Assembly: GCF_014203125.1 (NCBI RefSeq)
Contig: NZ_JACHIH010000027.1
Location: 1 to 64,000 of the forward strand
Direction of reading: 5' to 3'
Source of the DNA: Rhodopseudomonas rhenobacensis
Lineage (GTDB): Bacteria; Pseudomonadota; Alphaproteobacteria; Rhizobiales; Xanthobacteraceae
DNA length: 64,000 nt
Shown here one piece after another: positions 26,378-37,061 of the stretch. Position 1 is the first letter of the stretch. Every line of letters begins with the position of its first letter. The notes below the pieces were generated by a model, which had not been told where the DNA came from, searched no databases, and worked only from the letters and a program-made list of their open reading frames with translations. A program made the position numbers and the translations under genes.

Positions 26378-27820
26378 TCAGCGGCGCGCGTGCACCACCG
26401 CCACCGCGTCGCTATAGACCCGCTGCCACTCCGGCAGCCGGTCCAGCAGCTTGACCGCGGGCGAGCTCGGCGCCAGCAGCGTGGCGTCGATCCGGTAGTC
26501 GTCGAGCAGCCGCGGCAACAGATCGGGATCGCGCATCGCCACCGCGCGGTGATGCGCGACGACGAATTTCTCGCCGTAGAGCTCGGCGCGACCGTCGATG
26601 AACGGCTTGACGCCGGCCGCGACCAGGTAGCCGCCGAATTCGTAAGCGTTGAACACCCGCTCGGCGCCGCGCTGCTGCAGCACCGCGACCGCCGCCTTCG
26701 GCACCTGATCCGCCACCAGCGCGAAGCGCAGATAGGGCGCCGCCACAAGGCTCGCGGCGAACAGCGTCAGTGCGCCGACCGCAGCCAGCGCGAGGCCGCG
26801 CCGCGACGGCACGGCAACGGCTTGCGGCGCGCCGCCGAGCTGAGCGGACCACGGCCGCGCCACGATCAGCGGCACCAGCAGCGCAAAGGCTTCGATGCTG
26901 CGGACATGCGACAGCGCCATGTGCAACAGCCCAAGAACCAGAAGAATGCGCGGCGGCGACAGCGTCAGCCCGCGATAGAGAGCAAAGCCGAGCAGCCCGA
27001 GCACCGAGGCTTCGAAGGCGCCGAACCGCGAGAAATCCGCCGGCGCCCATTCCGATAGAATGGCCAGCACCTGGCCGAGATCGAGGATACGGCGCGACGC
27101 CAGCAGCGTCTCGTAGCCATAGGGCGTGCAGCAGCAGGCCGCCACCGCGCCGAACCCGAACAGCATCCATCGCAGCCCCAGCGCAACGCGGCGCGCCGGC
27201 GTGGCGCTCCACACCGCCTCCAGCGCCACGCCACCGAGCAGCACCAGCCCCAAGCCGAAGCCGCCGTGCAGATTGGCCCACAGCGCCAACAGCGGCAGCA
27301 GCCACAACGACGGCGCGCGGCGCGCATCGGCAGCAGAGATCAGGCCCGCGAACCACGCCACCATCACCGGCATCGCCAGGATATGCGGGCGCGCCAACAG
27401 ATGATGGATCGACAGCACGTAGGCGGCCATCACCAGCAGCGTCGCCAGCGCCGGCTCGACATAGCGTTGCAGAAACTGCGCGAACAGCGCGAAGGTCGCC
27501 GCTATCGCCAGCGCCGACAGCGCCACCACCCCCGCCCAGCCGGCCTGCGCGTCGCTCGCGGCGTACAGCAGCTGCGACAGCCAGGAGCTGGAGATCCACG
27601 GCGCGCCCGGCTTGGTGAAAGAATAGATGTCGCTATAAGGAACGGCGTGGTGATCGATGATCCAGCGCCCGACCTCGATCTGCCAGAAGATATCGGAATC
27701 CTGCAACAGATCGTTGCCGCCGACGAACTGAAACAGATAGACGCCGGCGCCGATCCATAGCGGCAGCAGCCAGCCTCGCTGGCCGACGGCGGAGGTCGAA
27801 TGGACGGCGGACATCGTCAC
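26378..27820 (-). CDS. Polytopic membrane protein, GT-C-like
   Basis: A 480-residue integral membrane protein with about ten hydrophobic helices after a first conserved loop containing DSDIFWQIEVGRWII and FTKPGAPWISSSWLSQL. The paired acidic residues in the first loop (LLQDSD) and the WxxxxW pattern recall GT-C fold glycosyltransferases that use polyprenyl-linked sugars, but I would not assign that activity. A soluble C-terminal part (about residues 385-480) carries FNAYEFGGYL and PFIDGRAELYG, common in this uncharacterised family. It converges with the serine hydrolase, 12 nt apart. Confidence 0.7.
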   Translation of the reverse strand: MTMSAVHSTSAVGQRGWLLPLWIGAGVYLFQFVGGNDLLQDSDIFWQIEVGRWIIDHHAVPYSDIYSFTKPGAPWISSSWLSQLLYAASDAQAGWAGVVALSALAIAATFALFAQFLQRYVEPALATLLVMAAYVLSIHHLLARPHILAMPVMVAWFAGLISAADARRAPSLWLLPLLALWANLHGGFGLGLVLLGGVALEAVWSATPARRVALGLRWMLFGFGAVAACCCTPYGYETLLASRRILDLGQVLAILSEWAPADFSRFGAFEASVLGLLGFALYRGLTLSPPRILLVLGLLHMALSHVRSIEAFALLVPLIVARPWSAQLGGAPQAVAVPSRRGLALAAVGALTLFAASLVAAPYLRFALVADQVPKAAVAVLQQRGAERVFNAYEFGGYLVAAGVKPFIDGRAELYGEKFVVAHHRAVAMRDPDLLPRLLDDYRIDATLLAPSSPAVKLLDRLPEWQRVYSDAVAVVHARR

Positions 27821-27919
27821 GGCTCAGGTCACATGCTGCAAAACCGGCCGCTCGCCGGCGAGCCGCCATCCAACCATGCCCGGGATAATACTTGGTAAAG
27901 CCGGGTTCCGCGGGCGGCT

Positions 27920-28711
27920 TCAGCGCCCCGGCCAGACCGGCTTGCGTTTCTCGGCGAACGCCGTGAGCCCCTCTTTGGCGTCCTCGGTCATCGCCAGCAG
28001 CGCGATCTGGCTTTCGGTGTAGGCGATCGCCTGGTCGAACGACATCGCGCCGATCGCCCGCATGGCGTATTTGCCGCGGCGGATCGCGGTCGGCGATTTA
28101 TCGGCCAGCCGCGCGATCAGCCAGTCGACCTTGGCGTCGAGCTCGGCGACGGGCACCGCGTAGTTCAACAACCCCGCGGCGAGCGCCGCGTTTGCGTCGA
28201 ACGGCTCGCCGGTCAGCGCCCATTCGTTGATCAGCCGGCGCGGCGCGATGTTTTGCAACAGGCTCATCACCTGCATCGGAAACACACCGACTTTGACCTC
28301 GGGCAGCCCGAACAGCGCCGCGTCGGACGCGACCGCCATGTCGGTCATGCACAACAGCCCCATGCCGCCGGCCATGCAGACGCCGTTGATCCGCGCGATC
28401 GACGGCTTGGTGGCGTTCTGCGACAGCCGCAACAGATCGGCGTAGTCGACATTGGGCTTGGAGAAATCCGCCGCGAACGCCGCCCCGGTCGCCTGCAGAT
28501 CGGCGCCGGCGCAGAACGCCTTGTCGCCGGCGCCGGTCAGCACGATGACGCGCGCCTCGGCGTCGCCATGCGCCTGGCGATAGCCGCGGCCGATGCCCTC
28601 GACCACGGCGGCGTTGATGGCGTTGCGCTTGTCGGGGCGGTTGATGGTGATCCACAGCGCTTGGCCGCGCTTCTCGATCACCACGCTGTCGTCTGTCATG
28701 GCTTCGCTCAT
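27920..28711 (-). CDS. Enoyl-CoA hydratase/isomerase
   Basis: A 263-residue crotonase-family protein. It has the oxyanion-hole segments AFCAGADLQATG and NGVCMAGGMGLLCMTDMAVA. The second catalytic Glu of typical hydratases falls in GLPEVKVGVFP. It is the last gene of a four-gene operon: its ATG directly abuts the TAA of the carboxylase alpha gene with no spacer, so translation is coupled. Together with an acyl-CoA carboxylase it resembles the methylglutaconyl-CoA hydratase step of leucine or terpenoid-type degradation. Confidence 0.88.
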   Translation of the reverse strand: MSEAMTDDSVVIEKRGQALWITINRPDKRNAINAAVVEGIGRGYRQAHGDAEARVIVLTGAGDKAFCAGADLQATGAAFAADFSKPNVDYADLLRLSQNATKPSIARINGVCMAGGMGLLCMTDMAVASDAALFGLPEVKVGVFPMQVMSLLQNIAPRRLINEWALTGEPFDANAALAAGLLNYAVPVAELDAKVDWLIARLADKSPTAIRRGKYAMRAIGAMSFDQAIAYTESQIALLAMTEDAKEGLTAFAEKRKPVWPGR

Positions 28712-30706
28712 TTACGCTTGTTGCCGGAGGGCCTCGATCTCGGCGACGATGCGGCCGGTTGTGACCTGCTCGCCCTCCTCGACATCGATCGCCGACAAGA
28801 TGCCCGAAATTGGCGCGGTGTGCACGTGCTCCATCTTCATCGCCTCCAGCGTCAACACCGGCTGTCCGGCCGTCACGCGCTCGCCGGGCTTGACCAGCAC
28901 CGCGACGACGCGGCCGTTCATCGCCGCGCGTAGCCGTCCGTCGCCGCCCGCAGCCATGGCGCGCGCCGGCGCCGCGCGGCTGAGATCGCGCACCGCATGG
29001 CTGACGCCGAGGCGCTGAAAGAACAGCCGGTCGCCGTCGCGGTGAAAGATCGTGGATTGCGACAGACCGCCGACGCGAAAGCGCAACGTGTCGCCGCCCA
29101 GTTCGTCGAGTTCGAAGCGCACCGCGGCGCCGGCCACGCGAACGACGTAGCTGCCGTCGCGCTCGCGCAGCACATCGGGCTCAAGCAAGTGGCCGTCGAT
29201 CTCGATCCGCAGCAGGCTCGGAAACGTCGCCGCCAGCGAGCGGCCGTTGCGCCAGCGCGGCGCGTGGCGGTCGGTGACGTAGAGCAACAACGCCGCCAGC
29301 GCGGCAGCAGGCACGTCGTTGTCCGGGTCCGCCGCAAACAACCCATCGCGATGCTCAGCGATGAAGCCGGTGGTCGCCTCGCCCGCCGCAAACGCCGGAT
29401 GGCGCAAGCAGGCGGCGAGGAATTCGCGATTGGTGGTGACGCCGAACGCCACGGTCTGCTGCAGGCCGTGCAGCAGTTTTCGCCGCGCCTCGTCGCGCGA
29501 GGCGCCATGCGCGATAATCTTGGCGATCATCGAATCGTAATACGGCGAAATCTCGCTGCCGGATTGCAGCGCGTGCTCGACCCGCAACTCGCCCGGCGGC
29601 TTCCATAAGGCAAGCCGGCCGGATTGCGGCATGAAGTCCTGCGCGGGATCTTCCGAACACAGCCGCACCTCGATGGCGTGGCCGCGAAACTGCACGTCGT
29701 CCTGCTGCAGCGGCAACGGTTCGCCGGCGGCGATGCGCAATTGCAGTTCGACGAGATCGAGCCCTGTGATCGCCTCGGTGACCGGATGCTCGACCTGCAG
29801 CCGCGTGTTCATCTCCATGAAGTAGAAATGCCCATGCGCGTCGAGCAAAAATTCCAGCGTGCCGGCGCCCTCGTAGCCGATCGCCTTCGCCGCATTGACC
29901 GCGACCGTGCCCATCTCTTCGCGCAACGCCCGCGACACCGCCGGCGACGGCGCCTCCTCGATCAGTTTCTGGTGCCGGCGTTGCACCGAGCAGTCGCGCT
30001 CGCCGAGATGGACGGCGCGGCCGTAGCGATCGCCGAACACCTGAATCTCGATGTGCCGCGGATTGCGGATCGCGCGTTCCAGGATCACGGCCGGATCGCC
30101 GAACGCGCCGTGGGCCTCAGAGCGCGCGGCGCGCAACGCGTCAGGAAACGCCGCGGCGTCGTCCACCAGCCGCATGCCGCGGCCGCCGCCGCCGGCGACC
30201 GCCTTGATCATCACCGGAAAGCCGATCAAAGCTGCCTCGCGCGCCATCGCGGCGTCGCTCTGGTCGTCGCCCTGATAGCCCGGCACGACCGGCACGCCGG
30301 CCTTGCGCATCATCGCCTTGGCGCCGGCCTTGTCGCCCATCGCCGCAATCGACTCCACCGACGGCCCGATGAACATCAGATTTGCGTCGCGGCAGGCCGC
30401 GGCAAAGTCAGCGTTCTCGGCAAGGAAACCGTAGCCGGGATGCACCGCGTCGGCGCCGCTCTGCTTCGCCGCGGCGATGATCGCGTCGATGTTCAGGTAG
30501 GATTGCTGCGGCAACGCGCCGCCGATGCCAACCGCCGCGTCGGCGGCGCGCACATGCAGCGCGTCGGCATCGGCGGCGGAATACACCGCGACCACGCCAT
30601 AGCCGCGGTTTCGCGCGGTGCTGATGATGCGGAGCGCGATCTCGCCGCGATCGGCGATCAGGATTTTCGAGAACGGCGTGAGTTGCAGCGCGCGACCGAC
30701 GCTCAT
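28712..30706 (-). CDS. Acyl-CoA carboxylase alpha subunit (biotin carboxylase + BCCP)
   Basis: A 664-residue protein: biotin carboxylase (about residues 12-455; ATP-grasp loop [13 protein letters not shown] and catalytic [14 protein letters not shown]), a linker, and a C-terminal biotinyl domain with LEAMKMEH, where Lys is biotinylated. This is the layout of 3-methylcrotonyl-, geranyl- or propionyl-CoA carboxylase alpha subunits. The ATG at 30706 overlaps the stop of the beta-subunit gene by 4 nt (ATGA). The acyl-CoA substrate is not certain; the frame upstream of 30706 is antisense noise. Confidence 0.93.
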   Translation of the reverse strand: MSVGRALQLTPFSKILIADRGEIALRIISTARNRGYGVVAVYSAADADALHVRAADAAVGIGGALPQQSYLNIDAIIAAAKQSGADAVHPGYGFLAENADFAAACRDANLMFIGPSVESIAAMGDKAGAKAMMRKAGVPVVPGYQGDDQSDAAMAREAALIGFPVMIKAVAGGGGRGMRLVDDAAAFPDALRAARSEAHGAFGDPAVILERAIRNPRHIEIQVFGDRYGRAVHLGERDCSVQRRHQKLIEEAPSPAVSRALREEMGTVAVNAAKAIGYEGAGTLEFLLDAHGHFYFMEMNTRLQVEHPVTEAITGLDLVELQLRIAAGEPLPLQQDDVQFRGHAIEVRLCSEDPAQDFMPQSGRLALWKPPGELRVEHALQSGSEISPYYDSMIAKIIAHGASRDEARRKLLHGLQQTVAFGVTTNREFLAACLRHPAFAAGEATTGFIAEHRDGLFAADPDNDVPAAALAALLLYVTDRHAPRWRNGRSLAATFPSLLRIEIDGHLLEPDVLRERDGSYVVRVAGAAVRFELDELGGDTLRFRVGGLSQSTIFHRDGDRLFFQRLGVSHAVRDLSRAAPARAMAAGGDGRLRAAMNGRVVAVLVKPGERVTAGQPVLTLEAMKMEHVHTAPISGILSAIDVEEGEQVTTGRIVAEIEALRQQA

Positions 30707-32322
30707 GGCCGCGCCACCGAGAACTGCATGCGCTGCGGGCTGCGCGCCTCGGCCTCGCGGCAGATCGCCAACACTTCGGCGAGCACCGCGCGGGTGTCGC
30801 GCGGATCGATCACGCCGTCGTCGAGCAGCCGCGCCGAGGTGGCGAACACATCCATCTGGCCGTCGAACACGAAGCTGATTCCGGCTTTCAGCTTGTCGAT
30901 CTTCTCCCTGTCGACCGGCACGCCGCGCCGCGCCGCGGCGGCCTCGGTGACGATCGCCATGGTCTCGGCGGCCTGCTCGCCGCCCATCACCGCGGTCTTG
31001 GCGTTCGGCCAGGCAAAGCAGAACCGCGGATGAAAGCCGCGGCCGCACATGCCGTAATTGCCGGCGCCGAACGACGCGCCGCAATACAGCGTGATCTGCG
31101 GCACCGTCGCCGAGGTCACCGCCTGGATCATCTTCGAGCCGTGCTTGATCATGCCGGCCTCCTCATAGGCGCGGCCGACCATGTAGCCGGTGGTGTTGTT
31201 GAGATAGAGGATCGGCGTTTTCGACTGGCAGCAGGCCTGGATGAAATGCGTCGCCTTGTTGGCGCCTGCCGGATCGAGCGGGCCGTTATTGCTGATGATG
31301 CCGACCGCGGCGCCTTCGATGCGGGCGTGGCCGCACACCGTGGCCGGACCGTAATTCGGGCTCATCTCGGTGAAATCCGAGTCGTCGACGATGCGCGCGA
31401 TGACCTGGCGCATGTCGACCGGGCGCTTGTGGTCCATCGGCATGATGCCGAGCAGCTCTTCGGCGTCGTACCGCGGCGGCTTGTAGCATGCGTCGGCCTG
31501 CTGCTGCGGCCGGTCCCAATTCAGTCCGGCCATGATGTCGCGCGCAATGCGCAGCGCGTCGCGGTCGTCTTCGGCCAAGTAATCGCCGAGCCCGGAGACG
31601 CTGGTGTGCATCTCGGCGCCGCCGAGCTCTTCCTCGGTGGCGATCTCGCCGGTCGCGGCCTTCAGCAGCGGCGGCCCGGCAAGAAAGGCGCGGGTGCGGC
31701 CGCGCACCATCACGATGTAGTCCGACAGGCCCGTTTGATAGGCGCCGCCGGCGGTGGACGAGCCGTGCGTCACGGTGACCACCGGGAGGCCTGCCGCAGA
31801 CATCCGCGCCAGATTGCGAAAGATGTTGCCGCCGCGGACAAAATCCTCGACCCGGTAGCGCAGCAGATTGGCGCCGGCGCTTTCCACCAGCTGCACGAAC
31901 GGCAGCTTGTCCTCCAGCGCCAGCTCCTGCACCCGCAGCGTCTTGTCGAGGCCGTAGGGCTGCAGCGCGCCGGCGTCGATGCCGGAATCATTGGCGCTGA
32001 CCATGCAGCGCACGCCGGACACATAACCGATGCCGGCGATCACGCCGCCGCCGGGCACGCTCTTCGCCGCATCCGCGGTGTCGAACATGTAGCCCGCGAG
32101 CGTCGACAGTTCGAGGAACGGCGCGCCCGGATCGAGCAGCAGCGCCACCCGCTCGCGCGGCAGCAATTGGCCGCGCTTGTGGAAGCGCTCGCCGGAGGCC
32201 GACGAAGCCTTGCGGGCGCGCTCCTCGAGCTCGCGCATCCGCGCGATCAGCGCCAGCATGCCGTCGCGATTGGCCTTGAACGCCGCGCCGCCGGTCGCGA
32301 TGCTGGACTCGATCAGGGCCAT
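30703..32322 (-). CDS. Acyl-CoA carboxylase beta subunit (carboxyltransferase)
   Basis: A 539-residue carboxyltransferase of the crotonase fold, moving CO2 from carboxybiotin to an acyl-CoA. Motifs are [20 protein letters not shown] near the start, [20 protein letters not shown] in the acyl-CoA half and [16 protein letters not shown] with [14 protein letters not shown] in the biotin half. The NNTTGYMVG and AGNYGMCGR forms are those of methylcrotonyl/geranyl-CoA-type subunits rather than propionyl-CoA. The start at 32322 is 10 nt after the BKACE stop. Confidence 0.92.
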   Translation of the reverse strand: MALIESSIATGGAAFKANRDGMLALIARMRELEERARKASSASGERFHKRGQLLPRERVALLLDPGAPFLELSTLAGYMFDTADAAKSVPGGGVIAGIGYVSGVRCMVSANDSGIDAGALQPYGLDKTLRVQELALEDKLPFVQLVESAGANLLRYRVEDFVRGGNIFRNLARMSAAGLPVVTVTHGSSTAGGAYQTGLSDYIVMVRGRTRAFLAGPPLLKAATGEIATEEELGGAEMHTSVSGLGDYLAEDDRDALRIARDIMAGLNWDRPQQQADACYKPPRYDAEELLGIMPMDHKRPVDMRQVIARIVDDSDFTEMSPNYGPATVCGHARIEGAAVGIISNNGPLDPAGANKATHFIQACCQSKTPILYLNNTTGYMVGRAYEEAGMIKHGSKMIQAVTSATVPQITLYCGASFGAGNYGMCGRGFHPRFCFAWPNAKTAVMGGEQAAETMAIVTEAAAARRGVPVDREKIDKLKAGISFVFDGQMDVFATSARLLDDGVIDPRDTRAVLAEVLAICREAEARSPQRMQFSVARP

Positions 32323-32332
32323 GCTTGCCTCA

Positions 32333-33199
32333 TCAACGCAGTAGCCCAAAAATCTGCCGCGCCTCGGCGGGCGTCGCGATGTCGCGGCCGGCGCGTCGCG
32401 CGACGCCGGCGATTTCGTCGATCAACTGTCCGTTCGACGTGACCTTCTCGCCGCTCGCGAGATAAAACGTGTCTTCCAGTCCGGTGCGCAGATGGCCGCC
32501 GAGTTCGGCGCAGCGCTGGTGCAGCGGCCAAATCTCGGCGCGGCCGATCGCGGTCACCTGCCATTGCGCTTCGGGCGATTTGAGCTTCAACAGGATCGGC
32601 AGCAGATCGGGATCGGCCGGCATCCCCGAGGCCACGCCCATCACGAAATTGTAGTCCAGCGGCCCGGCGTACATCCCGGTCTGCTGATACATGCCGACGC
32701 AACGCACGATGCCGACGTCGAAGCACTCGAACTCCGGCACAGAGCCCGCGGCTTTCATCGCGTCGAGATAGTGCTGGATCTTCTCCACCGCGTTGTCGAA
32801 CAGCATCGGCGGCCAAGCCCAGCTGTTGTCGGCCTTCACCTTCAGATAGTTCAGCGAGCCGGCGTTGCAGGCCGCCAACTCCGGCCTGGTCTCGCGCACG
32901 CAATTGAGCGCGCCCTGATAGTTCGGCCCCACGGTGCCGGTGGTGTGATTGATGATCACGCCGGGGCAGGCCTGCCGGATCGCCTCCTGGATCTCGCGCG
33001 AGACGCCGACATCCCAGCACGGCAGATGGCCCTGGCCGGGTTCCTGCCGGCGCAGATGGATATGCATCACGCTGGCGCCGGCGTCGTAGGCGGCCTTGGC
33101 CTCGCGCGCCATCTGGTCGGGCGTCACCGGCACGTGGTGCTGCTGCGGATCGGTGAGCACGCCGTTCAGCGCGCAGGTGATCACGGCTTTGGCGCTCAT
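32333..33199 (-). CDS. BKACE family beta-keto acid cleavage enzyme
   Basis: A 288-residue TIM-barrel enzyme of the BKACE family (DUF849), which condenses a beta-keto acid with acetyl-CoA to give acetoacetate and a new acyl-CoA. The zinc ligands are in SVMHIHLR (HxH) and the family signatures TCALNGVLT and INHTTGTVG are present. The founding member acts on 3-keto-5-aminohexanoate in lysine fermentation, but most members have other substrates. It opens the carboxylase/hydratase operon, so its product may feed the carboxylase. ATG 33199 is chosen; the reading frame upstream is not conserved-looking. Confidence 0.9.
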   Translation of the reverse strand: MSAKAVITCALNGVLTDPQQHHVPVTPDQMAREAKAAYDAGASVMHIHLRRQEPGQGHLPCWDVGVSREIQEAIRQACPGVIINHTTGTVGPNYQGALNCVRETRPELAACNAGSLNYLKVKADNSWAWPPMLFDNAVEKIQHYLDAMKAAGSVPEFECFDVGIVRCVGMYQQTGMYAGPLDYNFVMGVASGMPADPDLLPILLKLKSPEAQWQVTAIGRAEIWPLHQRCAELGGHLRTGLEDTFYLASGEKVTSNGQLIDEIAGVARRAGRDIATPAEARQIFGLLR

Positions 33200-33338
33200 G
33201 CGGGCGGTCCTCGCGAGGCCGGCATGATGCGGAGCCGCGGCCCGGCCTGCTTGCGTCCACGCGCTACCGCCGGCCGGCCGAACAATCACGTTCGCCACCT
33301 CCCCCAATGGGAGAGGTGACGAACGCCCGCGCCCCGGG

Positions 33339-34160
33339 CTATGCCCTGCCCTGGCGCAGATCGCGGTGACTGGCGGCAACCGGATCGCCGCGATAGATCG
33401 CCAGATCGCGCGAGCCGGAAAAGATCGCGCGCGGCTTCAGCCCGTAGAAGCGGCGGATCGAATGGCTGAAATGCGTGGAGTCCGGATAGCCGATATCCTG
33501 CGCCAGATGCGCCAGGTTGGTCTCGGCATTGACGAAATGCAGCAGGTGTCGCGCCCGCTTCCAGGCGCGGAACGCGCGGAACGACACCCCGGTCTGCTCC
33601 TTGAACAGATGCAGGAAGCGCGACGGCGACAGCCGCGCCGCCGCGGCGCAGCAGGCCGCGGTCACCGCCCGGCCCGAGACGTCGTTCAACAGCGCGACCG
33701 CGCGCGCGATGCGGGCGTCGATGTCTCGCGCGCGCAAGGCTTCGCCGAAAAACCGGCGGTCGAAGTCGGCGGTGGAGAAGCCATTCGGCTGCGGCGCGCG
33801 GCGCAGATCGGCATAGCCGCTGCGAATCCGGCTCGCCAGCGCGCCGCCCTGCTCGGCGCAGCGTCGCGTCAACTGATCGAACATTTCGGGAGCGACGGTT
33901 TCCGGCTCGATCACCAGGCAGCCGATGGTGGGGTGATCAGATTCCACGCTGTGCGCCAGATAAGCCGGCACCAGCGCGAGGACGCCGTGCTGCACGCCGC
34001 GGCCCTCGATCGCCACCCGCAATTCGCCCTGCAGTGCGGTGTAGATGCCGAAGCCGCCGATCGAGCGCCGCCGCGGCCGGCCGAGCAGCCCGGCGTAAAA
34101 CACCCGCTCCGGGCTGATCAGCATCAGATGCCCGGACTGCGGGCATATCTCGTCTGTCAT
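33339..34160 (-). CDS. AraC-family transcriptional regulator
   Basis: A 273-residue regulator with an N-terminal cupin-like sensor (about residues 20-110) and a C-terminal double HTH: AACCAAAARLSPSRFLHLFKE and HLAQDIGYPDSTHFSHSIRR with FYGLKPRAIF. It is upstream of and on the same strand as the BKACE operon (139 nt), so it may control that operon. GGGACG lies about 10 nt before the ATG at 34160. Inducer unknown. Confidence 0.88.
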   Translation of the reverse strand: MTDEICPQSGHLMLISPERVFYAGLLGRPRRRSIGGFGIYTALQGELRVAIEGRGVQHGVLALVPAYLAHSVESDHPTIGCLVIEPETVAPEMFDQLTRRCAEQGGALASRIRSGYADLRRAPQPNGFSTADFDRRFFGEALRARDIDARIARAVALLNDVSGRAVTAACCAAAARLSPSRFLHLFKEQTGVSFRAFRAWKRARHLLHFVNAETNLAHLAQDIGYPDSTHFSHSIRRFYGLKPRAIFSGSRDLAIYRGDPVAASHRDLRQGRA

Positions 34161-34261
34161 CGTCGTCCCGTCCCTCTTGCGGGCGATGTGTCTCGCCCGA
34201 TGCCGCATCGCTGCGGAGCCCTCTGTGGGGCGCTTGCAGAATACAGCAAAGCCGCCGCGTG

Positions 34262-34921
34262 TCACGGCGTTAGCAGGGATAGGAAAGAGCTGTGCACGGC
34301 GCCGGCCTGGTCTTCCGCCGCGACCGCCCGGCGGTAGCCGTCGCGCTGTTGCAGACGCGCCCAATAGGCGGCGACGTTCGGTCCAAATTCTTTGCCGAGG
34401 CCGATCAGCTCCGCCAGCCGCAGCGCATAGCCGTTCACCACGTCGGCGGCGGTGAAGCGCCCGGCGCAGAGCGTCTCGGCTTGTCCGGTAGCAGCTTCCA
34501 CCGCGCGCAGCCGGCCGAGAAACCATTTGGCGTAGTCGGCGGCGACCTGCGGACTGCGCCGCTCCTCCGGCTCGAGCTGGCTGTAACGCAGCACCAGGGT
34601 TTGCGGGAAGGTCAGCGTGGCATCGCTGAAGAACATCCAGTTGAGGTAGTCGCCATAGCCCGGCTCGTCGACGCCGACCACCAGCGGTGTCGGCCCGTGG
34701 CGGGTGCCGAAATAATGACAGATCCCGGAGGACTCCGTCATCCTGGTGCCGCCGTCGATCATCAGCGGGACGGTGCCGAGCGGGTTGATCGCCAGATACT
34801 CCTTGGCGAACACCCGCGGCGGAAACGGCAGCATTTTCAGCTCATAGGGCAACCCGAGCTCTTCCAGCATCCACAGCGCCCGGAATGAGCGCGCGGCCTG
34901 GCAGTGATACAGCGTGATCAT
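34262..34921 (-). CDS. Glutathione S-transferase
   Basis: A 219-residue GST: an N-terminal thioredoxin-like domain starting MITLYHCQAARSFRALWMLEELG, the cis-Pro GTVPLMI and the glutathione-contacting MTESSGICHYF, then an all-helical C-terminal domain with the N-capping FTAADVVNGYALR. It could conjugate or isomerise an electrophile; the substrate is unknown. The ATG at 34921 defines the usual length; the frame upstream is antisense-type sequence over the acyl-CoA dehydrogenase. Confidence 0.9.
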   Translation of the reverse strand: MITLYHCQAARSFRALWMLEELGLPYELKMLPFPPRVFAKEYLAINPLGTVPLMIDGGTRMTESSGICHYFGTRHGPTPLVVGVDEPGYGDYLNWMFFSDATLTFPQTLVLRYSQLEPEERRSPQVAADYAKWFLGRLRAVEAATGQAETLCAGRFTAADVVNGYALRLAELIGLGKEFGPNVAAYWARLQQRDGYRRAVAAEDQAGAVHSSFLSLLTP

Positions 34922-34964
34922 GCGTTTCCCCCTTATTGTTATTGCCGCGATTGCCGCGGCTTCG

Positions 34965-35098
34965 TGCCCCCGACGCAATGCAACGCGCCGTTCTAGCGGC
35001 GTGGTGCATTGCAGATCCGGGCCGTAACGACGGCAGCATCCGAAACGGTCCCGGCTCTGCGGAGCAGCGCAAAGACGCGCCGCTCCGCGTCCGGGACG
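34965..35098 (+). repeat. 130-bp GC-rich repeat, copy 3
   Basis: It runs from GTGCCCCCGACGCAATGCAA to GCGTCCGGGACG, with GGTCCCGGCTCTGCGGAGCA inside. Same order of blocks as 10411-10540. It lies between the GST and acyl-CoA dehydrogenase genes. Confidence 0.78.
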
Positions 35099-35157
35099 CC
35101 AGCCGTCAGGGTTATGCCACGCATCCATCGCGCGCGGCCATAGAGCCATGATGCAAG

Positions 35158-36318
<1,161 letters not shown>

Positions 36319-36513
36319 TCCAGATCCCCCATGGTCCGAGGCCGGGCAGCGACGCTGCGCGCGCCGCAATCTGGGAACGAGACGCCTGCCCGGGTTGCCG
36401 CCGCCGTCACGCGGCCGCGCCAGCTTGCCGGCAAAGCCGCGGGCGCGCTTGCGCGCAGTGGCTGGCCGGCCGAACTTCGCAAAGACCGCCGTTGCGGCGC
36501 CGCCTCGGCGCTG

Positions 36514-36828
36514 TCAGGGCCGTTTCTGCTCGGCGATGAAGGCGCTGAGGTTTTTCGCCTCGATGCGGCTGAGCGCCATGCTGGGCATTTTCGGATGCGG
36601 CTCGAGCAGGAAGAACGCCAGCTTCTCCTCGTTGAAGTCCGTGCGCTCGGCGATCGAGGCGAACGACGGCGCGATGTCGGTGCCCTTGCTCTGCTGGTCG
36701 GACACCACGTGGCAGCCGACGCACCAGCGCTCCGCCAGGGTGCGGCCGTTTTCGGCATCGGCGGCCAGCAATGGTCCGCCGGCGCAGCCTACGATCATCA
36801 ACGTCATGGCAAAAGGAACGGCGCGCAT
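36514..36828 (-). CDS. Small c-type cytochrome
   Basis: A 104-residue exported cytochrome c. A signal peptide covers residues 1-22 (MRAVPFAMTLMIVGCAGGPLLA), the haem site is ERWCVGCHVV, and the methionine ligand is likely in the HPKMPSMAL segment. It is a class I monohaem cytochrome of the periplasm, partner unknown. AGAGG precedes the ATG at 36828. It is divergent from the hybrid histidine kinase, 233 nt between starts. Confidence 0.88.
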   Translation of the reverse strand: MRAVPFAMTLMIVGCAGGPLLAADAENGRTLAERWCVGCHVVSDQQSKGTDIAPSFASIAERTDFNEEKLAFFLLEPHPKMPSMALSRIEAKNLSAFIAEQKRP

Positions 36829-37061
36829 GGGCAAACCTCTGTCCGGTTCCGCACGATTCGAAGCAGTGTAGTGCCGTCTTACTGCAACCGGAATGACGGC
36901 GATAGACCCACATATTCCCAGCCCAGGCGCTGCAGTTCGACCGCGCGGGTGGTACGCGGTTGACAAATCAAGCCCGCCATTCGACGTTGCGTGGACCTCG
37001 TTGGCAGCGCAGGGCGACGACGCTCCGCCGTCGACCAGGGCAATCCGGATCATCACACACA